Shown one piece after another: positions 26,372 through 34,549 of a stretch of DNA of 48,807 nucleotides (position 1 is the stretch's first letter; each line of letters begins with the position of its first letter). The notes beneath the pieces are model-generated. The model was not told the origin of the DNA. It did not search any database and saw only the letters and a program-made list of their open reading frames with translations. Source of the DNA: Armatimonadota bacterium (GTDB lineage: Bacteria; Armatimonadota; JAAZEB01); NCBI GenBank assembly GCA_012512505.1, contig JAAZEB010000322.1, positions 1-48,807 on the forward strand. Direction: 5' to 3'. The translations under genes and the position numbers were made by a program.

Positions 26372-27388
26372 CTACTTCATCTGCAGCGCCGCGGCGATCA
26401 CGTCGGTGACGTGGCAGGGCATCACGCCGCCGCCCCCTTTGCCTTTCGCCGGTGCCGGTGGTTGGCTGTCCCGCTTGTTCTCCGGCAGCACCCACGTCGG
26501 CTTGTTGGATTGGGCGGTCACCACCAACAGCGACGGGAACGCGGTCACCCCATAGCGGCCGGCCAGCTTCTTCTCCGCCGCGCTCCGGCTGGGCACAATC
26601 TTCACCGCCGTGGCGCGCGCCAGCACCTCCCCGGCGCGACAGGCCGAGAAGACCTCCGCTTCCAGGCTGCGGCACCGCGCCGAGGTCGGCTCCGAGAAGT
26701 AGAGCATGACCCCCTTCTTGGTGGCGGCAAGCTCCTTCATCGCCGTGTCGTGGCCCTTGCTGCCGTTCAGCCACTTCACCCGACCACCGGCCGCCCCCGG
26801 AGCACCCGGCGACTTTGGCTTCGTCGTCTCCGCCACCTCAGTGTTCCCGGTGATCATCAGGGCGGTGCGCCGCGCTTCCGCCGGCAGCGGCTCCGGCGTG
26901 AACACCATCGTCGCCTGATACTCGCGGGAAAACTGCGAGAACAGCCCGAAGCGCTGCTCCCCCTTGGCCAGCGGCGCGCTCTTGTTGCCTTGGACCACGA
27001 TGCACACCGAGCCGCCGGCCATCCGCCGTACCTTGGACGCGGCGATGACTCCGGAGAACGGGGTCTGCTTCTGTTCCTGGCGGCGCGCCTCCCAGGCGAT
27101 GCTGCCGGTTCGGGTGCCGGCCGCCATGACGTCGTAGCTAGTGCGGTAGTCGCCGATCAAATAGCTGACGCTGCCCAGCTTGATCGGCCGGGTGGCCTTG
27201 AGCACCTTGCTGACCGCAACCGGGGTGCTGATGGCCACCAGGCGCACCTTCGGCAGCGTCGCCACCACCGTCTTCGAGCGGCTGGCTTTGGGGGCCGCCG
27301 CGGCGGCGCTGACAAAACCCACCAGCAGCATCAGTACCAGCGGCAGGGGGAACCGCCACCGGTTGCACTCCATCGGCAAAGCGTTCAT
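26372..27388 (-). CDS. exported protein with single-cysteine thioredoxin-like domain
   Basis: A 338-residue protein with a signal peptide (hydrophobic LPLVLMLLVGFVSAAAAAP, about 15-33). The middle (40-190) is unrecognised. Residues about 213-300 form a thioredoxin fold: GVMLYFSEPTSARCRSLEAE in place of the usual FxxxWCxxC region, then the partner segment KLAGRYGVTAFPSLLVV with the conserved cis-proline P285. The CxxC motif is broken; only the second cysteine position (C239) is kept, with C250 further on. A disulfide reductase role is therefore doubtful; a single-Cys isomerase, binding or structural role is possible. The C-terminal part is Lys/Gly/Pro rich. It is divergent from the ModABC-like operon and has its own promoter. 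Confidence 0.65.
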   Translation of the reverse strand: MNALPMECNRWRFPLPLVLMLLVGFVSAAAAAPKASRSKTVVATLPKVRLVAISTPVAVSKVLKATRPIKLGSVSYLIGDYRTSYDVMAAGTRTGSIAWEARRQEQKQTPFSGVIAASKVRRMAGGSVCIVVQGNKSAPLAKGEQRFGLFSQFSREYQATMVFTPEPLPAEARRTALMITGNTEVAETTKPKSPGAPGAAGGRVKWLNGSKGHDTAMKELAATKKGVMLYFSEPTSARCRSLEAEVFSACRAGEVLARATAVKIVPSRSAAEKKLAGRYGVTAFPSLLVVTAQSNKPTWVLPENKRDSQPPAPAKGKGGGGVMPCHVTDVIAAALQMK

Positions 27389-27490
27389 GCTCTATCCCCT
27401 CATCCTGTCTGTGGTTGGCGGTGAGGTCGGTCTCCGGTGCAGGCGCGGGCCGCGGTTGGCCGCCACGCGGACACTACGCGGCCAGTCATC

Positions 27491-27520
27491 ATCTTACCAC
27501 CTCGGCGGCCGGGCCGTCAA
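27491..27520 (-). promoter_or_regulatory. sigma-70-like promoter of the thioredoxin-like gene
   Basis: On the minus strand TTGACG (27520-27515), 18 bp, TAAGAT (27496-27491). Start predicted near 27484, about 96 nt before the ATG at 27388. Confidence 0.65.
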
Positions 27521-27583
27521 TTCGCTCCCGCTTTCACGATCAAGGACCCGTGACGCCGGCGTTTGGTGGCAATCCCCAAAATA

Positions 27584-27613
27584 TTTAACGCATGCTTAAC
27601 GTGAGCTTAACGC
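27584..27613 (+). promoter_or_regulatory. three-copy 11-bp direct repeat resembling a Pho box
   Basis: TTTAACGC, CTTAACGT and CTTAACGC start at 27584, 27595 and 27606, exactly one helical turn (11 bp) apart, with 3-bp spacers. This is the geometry of cyanobacterial SphR/PhoB-type boxes (three 8-bp repeats of YTTAAYYW with 3-bp spacers) and is similar to the TTAACA repeats bound by Bacillus PhoP. A -10 candidate TACAAT (27625-27630) follows 11 bp later and TATAAT lies at 27633-27638, so an activator bound here could replace a -35. It faces the ModABC-like genes. Confidence 0.65.
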
Positions 27614-27672
27614 TGCAACCCTGCTACAATACTATAATAATAGAAGCGAGATCCTGGTGGTAAGCGCCGGGG

Positions 27673-27702
27673 TTGCGCGCCCGGCGGCGCGCATGGTATA
27701 GT
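27673..27702 (+). promoter_or_regulatory. second promoter candidate upstream of the ModABC-like operon
   Basis: TTGCGC (27673-27678), 18 bp, TATAGT (27697-27702). Start predicted near 27709, leaving a 70-nt leader. Together with the -10 elements next to the direct repeats, this suggests one regulated and one basal promoter. The rest of the 27389-27779 gap holds nothing else that I recognise. Confidence 0.45.
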
Positions 27703-27779
27703 AACAGAGCGTTCGGCTGCTATCCTCACCGGCGTTACGGAAGAGAGCTCCCGCTCCCGGGGGGCCATAAGGGAAAGTC

Positions 27780-28700
27780 ATGTTCCGCAGAAACAGCGCA
27801 CCAGTGCAAGCCGACCGAGAAGCGCCACGGATGAGAAGGGCGCGCTGGGCACTGCTGGCGGCCGCCCTCAGCCTGGTCGTCGCCGCGGCCATCCCGCGCG
27901 GGTTCGCCGCCCCCGCGGGCGAGAAGGCGATCGAGTTGATGGGGCCCAACGGCCGCTGCAACTATCCCCGGCCGAGGGGGGGGCTGATGATCCTCTGTGC
28001 CGCCGGCCTGCGCAAGCCGATGGAGGCCCTGCGCAAGGAGTTCGAGCAGCGCTACCACATCCCGGTGCGGGTGGCCTACAGCGGCTCCCAGTGCCTGCTG
28101 GCGCAGATCGCCATCACCTACCGGAACCGCCTGGTGGACCTCTACATCCCCGGCGAGGAGTATTTTGCCCAGCAGGCGGAAAAGCGCGGCTTCGTGGCCG
28201 AGTCCAAGCCGATCAGCTACTTCGTGCCGGTGATCATGGTCCGCGCTGGCAACCCCAAGGGGATCCGATCGCTGAAAGACCTGGCGAAGCCCGGCCTCCG
28301 CGTGGGCCTGGGTGAGCCGAAGACGTGCGCCGTGGGCAAGACGACCCAGGAACTGCTGCAGAAGCATCGCCTGGCGCAAGCAGTGAAGAAGAATGTGGTG
28401 ATGTACACCCCGATGGCCCCGGAGCTGGGCAACGCGGTGAAGCTGGGCAGCGTGGATGCCGCCATCAACTGGGATGCCGTGGCCGCCCCCTACGAGGCCG
28501 GCACCGACATCATCACCATTCCGCCCAACGACAACCTGATCGTGCGCTCCTTCGTCTGCGTCCTGAAGTCGGCGCGGTCGCCAATAAAGGCTAAACAGTT
28601 CCTCCAGTTTGCCGCGAGCAAGGAGGGCCAGGCCATCTTCAAGAAGTGCGGCTACACGGTGGACCCAAAGCATCCGGTCTACCCGCACAAGGGTCACTGA
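27780..28700 (+). CDS. ModA-like oxyanion-binding protein of an ABC transporter
   Basis: A 306-residue periplasmic binding protein of the SBP_bac_11 (ModA) type. A hydrophobic signal region follows basic residues at about 18-45 (MRRARWALLAAALSLVVAAA); the start may be 27780 or the internal ATG at 27831. The ModA-style core is visible: LMILCAAGLRKPMEALRKEF, VAYSGSQCLLAQIA, DLYIPGEEYF and VGLGEPKTCAVGK. The first anion-binding serine of classical ModA (AAxSL) is a glycine here (AAGL), so the substrate may not be molybdate. It is the first gene of a three-gene ABC transporter, overlapping the permease gene by 1 bp (TGATG), and lies behind the Pho-box-like repeat. Substrate assignment is open: molybdate, tungstate, sulfate or phosphate-like. 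Confidence 0.78.
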   Translation: MFRRNSAPVQADREAPRMRRARWALLAAALSLVVAAAIPRGFAAPAGEKAIELMGPNGRCNYPRPRGGLMILCAAGLRKPMEALRKEFEQRYHIPVRVAYSGSQCLLAQIAITYRNRLVDLYIPGEEYFAQQAEKRGFVAESKPISYFVPVIMVRAGNPKGIRSLKDLAKPGLRVGLGEPKTCAVGKTTQELLQKHRLAQAVKKNVVMYTPMAPELGNAVKLGSVDAAINWDAVAAPYEAGTDIITIPPNDNLIVRSFVCVLKSARSPIKAKQFLQFAASKEGQAIFKKCGYTVDPKHPVYPHKGH

Positions 28701-29617
28701 TGACCGGAATGCCGGCAACCGACACCGCCGTTCAGCCACCGTCGCCCTCGCGGCGCTCGTCGCTCCACGAGAAGCGGGGCGACCTGCTCTTCGCCGCCCT
28801 CCTCAGTTCGCTGCTGTTCGCCTACGCCGGGTTCATCCTCGCGGTGATCCTCGCCGATGTCTCCTGGCTCAGCCGGCCGGCGGAGGTGGGCAAACCGCGA
28901 GCGATCACCGCCGTGTTGGCGACGCCGGACCTGTTTGACCAGGTGAAGGCGGCGTTCCTCCTCAGCTTCGCCACGTCGTTCATCACCTCTATCCTGGCGA
29001 TGGGAGTGGCGATCCCTTCGGCCTACGCCCTCTCGCGCTACCGGCTGCCGTTCAAGGCCGCCATCGATACGATCATCGACTTGCCGATTGTCATCCCGCC
29101 GCTGCTGGCCGGCATCAGCCTGCTGATCTTCTTCAACCAGTCCTCGCTGGGGCTGGCGGTCGAAGAGTGGTGGCGCCGCAACCTCGGCGACGGCGACCTG
29201 GGCATCGTCTACTCGCGCGTGGGGATCATCGTCGCCCAGTTTTTCATCGCCTCCGCGTTCTGCATCCGCGCCGTCAAGGCGGCCATCGATCAAGTGAACC
29301 CCCGGTTCGAGGCGGTGGCACGCTCCCTCGGCTGCGGCCCCGTCCGGGCGTTCTGGAAGGTGACCCTTCCCCTGGCCCGCACCGGCCTGGTGGCCGGCTG
29401 GATCATGACCTGGACGCGGGCCATGGGCGAGTTCGCGCCGATCATGGTCCTGGCCGGCGCGCGGTTCGATACGGCGGTGCTGCCGGTGACCGCGTTCCTC
29501 AACCTCTCCGGGGGCGACCTCGAGGTCTCTGTCGCCATCACCGTCCTGATGATCCTCCTGGCGACGGGCACCCTTCTCCTGTTCAAGCGGCTGGGGGGGA
29601 AGGGCTACATATGGTAA
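28700..29617 (+). CDS. ModB-like ABC transporter permease
   Basis: A 305-residue integral membrane permease with about six helices and the binding-protein-dependent transport fold. The EAA loop that contacts the ATPase is clear: EAVARSLGCGPVRAFWKVTL. FATSFITSILAMGVAIPSAYAL and the WTRAMGEFAPIMVLAG segment match the ModB/CysT/WtpB group. The ATG overlaps the stop of the binding-protein gene, and its 3' end overlaps the ATPase start by 7 bp, so expression is tightly coupled. Confidence 0.85.
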   Translation: MTGMPATDTAVQPPSPSRRSSLHEKRGDLLFAALLSSLLFAYAGFILAVILADVSWLSRPAEVGKPRAITAVLATPDLFDQVKAAFLLSFATSFITSILAMGVAIPSAYALSRYRLPFKAAIDTIIDLPIVIPPLLAGISLLIFFNQSSLGLAVEEWWRRNLGDGDLGIVYSRVGIIVAQFFIASAFCIRAVKAAIDQVNPRFEAVARSLGCGPVRAFWKVTLPLARTGLVAGWIMTWTRAMGEFAPIMVLAGARFDTAVLPVTAFLNLSGGDLEVSVAITVLMILLATGTLLLFKRLGGKGYIW

Positions 29618-30693
29618 GCCTGCGCGTCGAGGGCCTCTGCGTCCGGCTGGGCGAGTTCGATCTGCGCGACATCACCCTGGCAATTGCCGCCAGCGAGTAC
29701 TTCTGCATCCTCGGGCCCACCGGCGCCGGCAAGAGCGTGCTGATCGAGTGCATCGCCGGCCTGCAGCGCCCCGACCGGGGCCGCGTCTTCCTGGGCGACG
29801 CCGACATCACCGACGTGCCGCCCGAGCGCCGGGGAGTGGGCTACGTGCCGCAGGACTATGCCCTCTTCCCGAACATGACCGTGCGCCAGAACATCGCCTT
29901 TGGCCTGCGCGTGCGGCGCACCCCGCCAGAGGTGATCGCCAAGCGCGTCGCCTCGCTGGTGGGGCTATTCCACATCGAGCACCTGCTGGAGCGCCAGCCA
30001 CTGCACTTGAGCGGCGGGGAGAAACAGCGCGTGGCCCTCTCGCGTGCCCTCGCCGTGGAGCCCAAGGTGCTGCTGCTGGACGAACCGCTGGCCGCCGTGG
30101 ACGAGCAAACGCGCGACCGCCTCTGCGCCGAGCTGCACGACATCCAGCGCGCCACCGGCGTGACCGTCATCCACATCTCTCACAACTTCGACGAGACGTT
30201 GGCCGTGGCCGACCGCATCGGCATCATGCACGCCGGCCAGATGGTGCAAGTCGGCACCCCCGACGAGATCTTCTCCGCGCCCCAGAGCCGCTTTGTGGCC
30301 GAGTTCACCCGCGCCGAGAACGTGATCCCCCTGGCAGCCCCGCCTCAGCCGGTCGCCGGCGCGCGGTTGCGGCTATCGCTCTCGACGCAAGACTCACTGC
30401 TGGCCGCGGTCCCGGCCCGGGGGGCTTCCGGCTGGAGCCATGCCATCGTGCGTCCGGAGGCGTTCCGTCTCTACCCTCAGGCAGACGGCCCGGCCGAGAC
30501 GCCGGACGGCGCCCTCACCGCCACCGTGACCCGCATCACCGAGCGCGGCCACCTCTTGCACTTCCAAACCCAGACTGATTCCGGCCTCACCCTCACCGCC
30601 CTGAAGCTGCGCAGTGAAGCCCGCGCCGCCGGCCTGAAAGTGGGCGACCGCGTTTGCCTGCTGGTCAGCCCCGACGACGTGCATCTCCTTTGA
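29611..30693 (+). CDS. ModC-like ABC transporter ATP-binding protein
   Basis: A 360-residue ATPase. Walker A GPTGAGKS (35-42), Q-loop QDYALFPNMT, signature LSGGEKQRVALSRAL (133-147), Walker B VLLLDEP (153-159) and H-loop HISHN are intact. The 110-residue C-terminal part (WSHAIVRPEAFRLYP, DGALTATVTRITERG) is a TOBE-like regulatory/anion-binding domain as in ModC, WtpC and CysA. The start is the ATG at 29611, within the end of the permease gene. A GC-rich perfect palindrome (GCCGCGGCGCCGCGGC, 30711-30726) follows 17 bp after the stop. Confidence 0.88.
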   Translation: MVSLRVEGLCVRLGEFDLRDITLAIAASEYFCILGPTGAGKSVLIECIAGLQRPDRGRVFLGDADITDVPPERRGVGYVPQDYALFPNMTVRQNIAFGLRVRRTPPEVIAKRVASLVGLFHIEHLLERQPLHLSGGEKQRVALSRALAVEPKVLLLDEPLAAVDEQTRDRLCAELHDIQRATGVTVIHISHNFDETLAVADRIGIMHAGQMVQVGTPDEIFSAPQSRFVAEFTRAENVIPLAAPPQPVAGARLRLSLSTQDSLLAAVPARGASGWSHAIVRPEAFRLYPQADGPAETPDGALTATVTRITERGHLLHFQTQTDSGLTLTALKLRSEARAAGLKVGDRVCLLVSPDDVHLL

Positions 30694-30887
30694 TCCCCCC
30701 TCGCGCCGAAGCCGCGGCGCCGCGGCGATTGCGCCGCAGTACGCTTGACCCGCCAATGCTTCGCCCCTACCACCACCCGGAGACCCGCGAGTCCCCCTTC
30801 GTTCACCCAGCAGGATTACCCGGGGTGTTTGGGGAAGCTGCAGAGCGTACCGCTGCGCGCTTATCCTGGGAAAAGGAGCGGTCGCTC

Positions 30888-31568
30888 ATGGCAGACAACG
30901 AGTTTGGGTGCAAGCTGCGCGAACTGCGCTGCCGGCGTGGGTTCTCCCTGCAGAAGCTGGCCGACCGGCTGACGGGCATCCGCGACGCCACCAGCCAAGA
31001 CACACGCGGGGTGAACAAGAGCTACATCTCCGACCTGGAGCGTGGCACCAAGCCGCCTCCCAGCCGCAAGCAGATCGCCCGCATCGCGCTGGCGCTGCGC
31101 TGCAACGACCAGGAGCGTGACGAGCTGTACCTGGCCGCCGGCTTTGTGCCACCCAGCCTTGCCGGTTCTCTTGGCACCGCGGAGCTGCGCGCCGCCCTGG
31201 CGGACCTCGGCAGTGTCGCTCCGCCGGCCGCCGTGGCCGCACCCCACTACGAGGCCGGTGGCGGAGCGCCCTTCCCCGCCCCCCTCGCGGCTCCGGCTCT
31301 GCCAGAACACGACTTCACCGTGGCCATCGCCGGCGCGGCGGGCGGCGGTCTCTACCAGGAGGGGGATCTGCTGCTGGTGAAGGCGACCCGCGCGGTGCCC
31401 AACGGCGCCCCGGTGGTCTGCCAGGTCGGTGACGAGGTGTGCGTGCGGCGCTACGAGAGACACGCCCTGACGGTGGCGCTGACCGCCGCCGAGGAGGAGA
31501 GCGACCGCGTTGCGGCCGACCAGGTCAAGCTGCTGGGGCAGGTCGTCGCCTTCATCCGCCGCTGCTGA
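30888..31568 (+). CDS. XRE-family regulator with S24-like domain lacking protease residues
   Basis: A 226-residue protein. Residues 8-85 are an XRE helix-turn-helix (KLRELRCRRGFSLQKLADRL ... VNKSYISDLERGTKPPPSR), with a 10-residue insertion (DATSQDTRGV) before the recognition helix. After an Ala/Pro linker, residues 142-226 look like the LexA/S24 fold: LYQEGDLLLVKATRAVPNGA, PVVCQVGDEVCVRRY and the terminal LLGQVVAFIRR. The catalytic Ser of GxSM is absent (GAAGGG) and the expected Lys is Arg (VRR), so self-cleavage seems impossible. It may bind a ligand instead. AAAAGGAG 10 nt upstream fixes the start. It follows the transporter operon by 194 bp and could regulate it (inference). The gap holds only a GC palindrome and a weak promoter candidate. 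Confidence 0.78.
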   Translation: MADNEFGCKLRELRCRRGFSLQKLADRLTGIRDATSQDTRGVNKSYISDLERGTKPPPSRKQIARIALALRCNDQERDELYLAAGFVPPSLAGSLGTAELRAALADLGSVAPPAAVAAPHYEAGGGAPFPAPLAAPALPEHDFTVAIAGAAGGGLYQEGDLLLVKATRAVPNGAPVVCQVGDEVCVRRYERHALTVALTAAEEESDRVAADQVKLLGQVVAFIRRC

Positions 31569-31634
31569 AGGCGCGGTAGCCACCCGGCGGCCCTGGCGAC
31601 GCGCGCCGAGGCGCCGCTGGACCCACTCACGCCA

Positions 31635-31663
31635 TTGCGGGAAAAGGCGCCGAATGGTAGAAT
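31635..31663 (+). promoter_or_regulatory. recN promoter, apparently for a leaderless transcript
   Basis: TTGCGG (31635-31640), exactly 17 bp, TAGAAT (31658-31663). Position +1 falls at 31670, the G of the recN GTG start, so the mRNA would have no leader; an ATG start lies 9 nt further in. Confidence 0.65.
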
Positions 31664-31669
31664 AGACTG

Positions 31670-33361
31670 GTGCCCACGATGCTATCGGAACTGTACATCG
31701 AGGACTTTGCACTAGTCGACCGCCTGACGGCGCGCTTTGGCCCGGGTCTGAACGTCCTGACCGGCGAAACCGGCGCCGGCAAGTCGATCATTATCGACGC
31801 CATCAACTGCATCCTTGGCGTGCGCGCCGGGAACGACCTGGTGCGGCACGGCGCCGCACGCGCCACCGTCCAGGCCGCTTTTGACCTGGACGACGCCGCC
31901 GACGCCCGCGCCGAGGCCGAGAGCGCCGGCCACCCGGTGGAGGAGGGGCTGCTGATCGTCCACCGCGACCTGCCCGCCACCGGCAAGACGCAGTGCCGCG
32001 TCGGTGGCCGCCTGGTCACCGTCGCCATGCTGCGCAACCTGGGCCGCACCCTGATCGATGTGCATGGCCAGCACGAGCACCAGTCGCTCCTCTCCGTAAG
32101 CCGCCACCTCGACCTGCTGGATGCCTGGGCCGGCGCCGAGGTGATGGCGCTGCGCCAGCGGGTGGGCGAGTGCCACCGGGCACTGGCGGCGCTAGATCAG
32201 CAACTCGCGCAGCTCGGCATGGACGAGCGCGACCGTGCCCGCCGGGTGGACCTCTACCAGTTCCAGCTCAAGGAGATTGACGCCGCCGCCCTACAGCCGG
32301 ATGAAGAGGAGCAACTAGAGAGCGACCGCCTGCGCCTGGCCAACGCTGAGAAGCTGTTCCTGCACGCCGGCCAAGGCTACGACCGCCTGCGCGACGACGG
32401 GGGCGCGCTCGACAACCTGGGGGCGGCCTTGGAACACCTGCAGAGCCTGGCCGACATCGACCGGGCAGCCACCCCGCTGCTGGAAGCGCTCCAGGCCGCC
32501 TACTACCAGATTGAGGACGCCACCGACCAGCTCCGCAGCTACCGCGACGCCATCGAGTTCAACCCGGAGCGCCTGGAGGAGATCCAGGAGCGCCTCTCGG
32601 TGATCCAGAGCCTGAAGCGCAAGTACGGCGACAGCATCCCCGAGATCCTCGCCTACCGCGCGCAGGTAGCTGCCGACCTGGAGCGCCTGGAGAGCGCCGA
32701 GGCCAACGAGGCAGCGCTGCAGGCGCAGCGTGCCGCCACCGAGAGTGAGGCACTCGCGCTGGCAGAGGAGCTTGGCCGGCTGCGCCGCGAGGCCACCCGG
32801 CGCTTCGAGCGGGAGATCGAGGCGGAGCTAGCGGCCCTGGCGATGGGCACCACCCGCTTTGCCGTGGCACTGGCGCCCCAGCCGTTGGGCCCTACCGGCA
32901 CCGACCGCGCCGAGTTCCTGATCGCCCCCAACCCCGGCGAGCCGCTGAAACCGCTGGCGAAGATCGCCTCCGGCGGCGAGCTGTCGCGCGTCATGCTGGC
33001 GCTGAAGTCGGTCCTTGCCCGGGTAGACCGGGTGCCGACGCTGATCTTCGACGAGATCGACGTGGGCATCGGTGGGCGCACCGCCCACGTGATCGGTGAG
33101 AAGCTGGCGTCGCTGGGGCGTGAGAAGCAGGTGGTCTGCGTGACGCACCTCCCCCAGATTGCCGCCCGCGCCGATGTCCACTTCAGTGTCCGCAAGGAGG
33201 TTCAGGGCGAGCGAACCGTCGTGCGCCTGTGCCGCCTCAGCGAGGAGGAACGCATCGAGGAGTTGAGCCGGATGCTGGGTGGCCGTGCCGACTCGGCAAC
33301 CGCCCGCGAGCATGCCCGCGAGCTGTTGGCGCAGCGCGCCACGAGGGAGGCCGCGGCTTGA
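31670..33361 (+). CDS. recN: DNA repair protein RecN
   Basis: A 563-residue SMC-like ATPase for double-strand break repair. Walker A TGETGAGKS (31-39) follows the family opening LYIEDFALVDRL. The coiled-coil region spans about 150-360, then SGGELSRVMLALKSVL (near 434) and the Walker B stretch LIFDEIDVGIGGRTA (near 458). The C-terminal VVCVTHLPQIAARAD is diagnostic. The start could be GTG 31670 or ATG 31679; there is no ribosome site, consistent with leaderless translation. The stop overlaps the TTG start of the SteA-like gene. Confidence 0.95.
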   Translation: MPTMLSELYIEDFALVDRLTARFGPGLNVLTGETGAGKSIIIDAINCILGVRAGNDLVRHGAARATVQAAFDLDDAADARAEAESAGHPVEEGLLIVHRDLPATGKTQCRVGGRLVTVAMLRNLGRTLIDVHGQHEHQSLLSVSRHLDLLDAWAGAEVMALRQRVGECHRALAALDQQLAQLGMDERDRARRVDLYQFQLKEIDAAALQPDEEEQLESDRLRLANAEKLFLHAGQGYDRLRDDGGALDNLGAALEHLQSLADIDRAATPLLEALQAAYYQIEDATDQLRSYRDAIEFNPERLEEIQERLSVIQSLKRKYGDSIPEILAYRAQVAADLERLESAEANEAALQAQRAATESEALALAEELGRLRREATRRFEREIEAELAALAMGTTRFAVALAPQPLGPTGTDRAEFLIAPNPGEPLKPLAKIASGGELSRVMLALKSVLARVDRVPTLIFDEIDVGIGGRTAHVIGEKLASLGREKQVVCVTHLPQIAARADVHFSVRKEVQGERTVVRLCRLSEEERIEELSRMLGGRADSATAREHARELLAQRATREAAA

Positions 33362-34542
33362 GGCGCAAGGCTTCTGGCCGGGCGGTACAGGGGCCGGCCC
33401 GCCCCGGCCGCAAGACGAAGAAACTGATCCCCGAGCTGCAGCGCGGCGACATCGCCATCATCGACCACCCCGACATGGACGGCGTGTGCGCCACGGCGCT
33501 GGCGGCGCGCCGCGTCGCCGCCGTGGTGAACGCCGCCGAGGCGCTCACCGGCCGCTACGCCGCGTCTGGACCCGGCATCCTCCTTGCCGCCGGCATCCCG
33601 GTGTACGACTGCGCCGGCAGCGATCTGCTGGACCGCCTCCAGCCGGGCGCTCCCTTGGAGATTCGCGACTCCGGCGAGATCATCGCGGACGGCGATTGCC
33701 TGGCCGTCGCCCGGCGCGTCTCCACCGACCTGCTGGAGCAGCGCCTGGCGGAAGCGCGCCAGAACGTCGCCACGGAGATGGAGGCGTTTGTCCGCAACAC
33801 CCTCTCCTACCTCTCGGAAGAGTGGACCCTCCTGTTCGACGAGCGCCCGCTGCCGGAACTGCGCACGCCGATGCAGGGCCGTGACGTGTTGGTGGTGGTC
33901 CGCGGCGAGGGCTACCGGGAGGATCTGCAGGCGATCCGCTCCTACGCGCGCGACAAGCGCCCGGTGCTGATCGGTGTCGAGGGGGGCGCCGACGCCCTGC
34001 GGGAGATGGGGCTGCGCCCCGACGTGATCCTGGGCGACATGGACTCCGTGAGCGACGACGCCCTGCGCTGCGGCGCGGAGATCATCGTTCACGGCTACGA
34101 GCGGCGCTCTCAGGGAGAGGCCGGCACTGCCCAGGTAGCGAGCGCGCCCGGCCTGGCGCGCGTGCGTCGGCTGGGCCTGGAGGCCCACGTGCTCTACGCC
34201 CTGGGAACCAGCGAGGACGTGGCGCTCATCCTCGCCGAGCGCAAGGGCGCCCGCCTGATCGTGGTGGTCGGCTCGCACTTCTCGCTGCAAGACTTCCTCG
34301 ACAAGGGGCGCAAGGGGATGAGCAGCACCTTCCTGGCGCGCCTAAAGGTGGGCTCGATCCTCGTCGATGCCAAGGGCGTCAGCCGCCTCTACCACCGGGG
34401 CCTGCGCATCATCGACATCGCCTCGCTGGTCCTGGCGGCGTTGGTGCTGGTGCTGGTGATCCTCTCGGTGAGCGCGGGCGCGCGCGGCTTCGTGGACCTG
34501 CTGGCCTTGCGCCTGCAGGTGTGGCTACGGCAGCTTTGGTGA
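33358..34542 (+). CDS. SteA-like protein (thiamine pyrophosphokinase fold, membrane anchored)
   Basis: A 394-residue protein of the SteA/DUF115-like group seen next to recN and copT/mctB in Actinobacteria and Armatimonadota. The middle domain has a thiamin pyrophosphokinase-like core (VEGGADALREMGLRPDVILG, then DMDSVSDDAL, TSEDVALILA). One or two membrane helices lie at about residues 342-365 (ASLVLAALVLVLVILSV). In Corynebacterium SteA/SteB act in cell-envelope and division functions. The start is TTG at 33358 (TTGA overlap with recN stop) because GAGGGAGG lies just upstream and no ATG or GTG precedes the conserved region. Confidence 0.83.
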   Translation: MRRKASGRAVQGPARPGRKTKKLIPELQRGDIAIIDHPDMDGVCATALAARRVAAVVNAAEALTGRYAASGPGILLAAGIPVYDCAGSDLLDRLQPGAPLEIRDSGEIIADGDCLAVARRVSTDLLEQRLAEARQNVATEMEAFVRNTLSYLSEEWTLLFDERPLPELRTPMQGRDVLVVVRGEGYREDLQAIRSYARDKRPVLIGVEGGADALREMGLRPDVILGDMDSVSDDALRCGAEIIVHGYERRSQGEAGTAQVASAPGLARVRRLGLEAHVLYALGTSEDVALILAERKGARLIVVVGSHFSLQDFLDKGRKGMSSTFLARLKVGSILVDAKGVSRLYHRGLRIIDIASLVLAALVLVLVILSVSAGARGFVDLLALRLQVWLRQLW

Positions 34543-34549
34543 GGCACTC

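Noticed and set aside
27703-27779. Molybdenum-cofactor or other riboswitch before the ModA-like gene
   Set aside because: The 70-nt leader is short and I could not match it to a riboswitch consensus.
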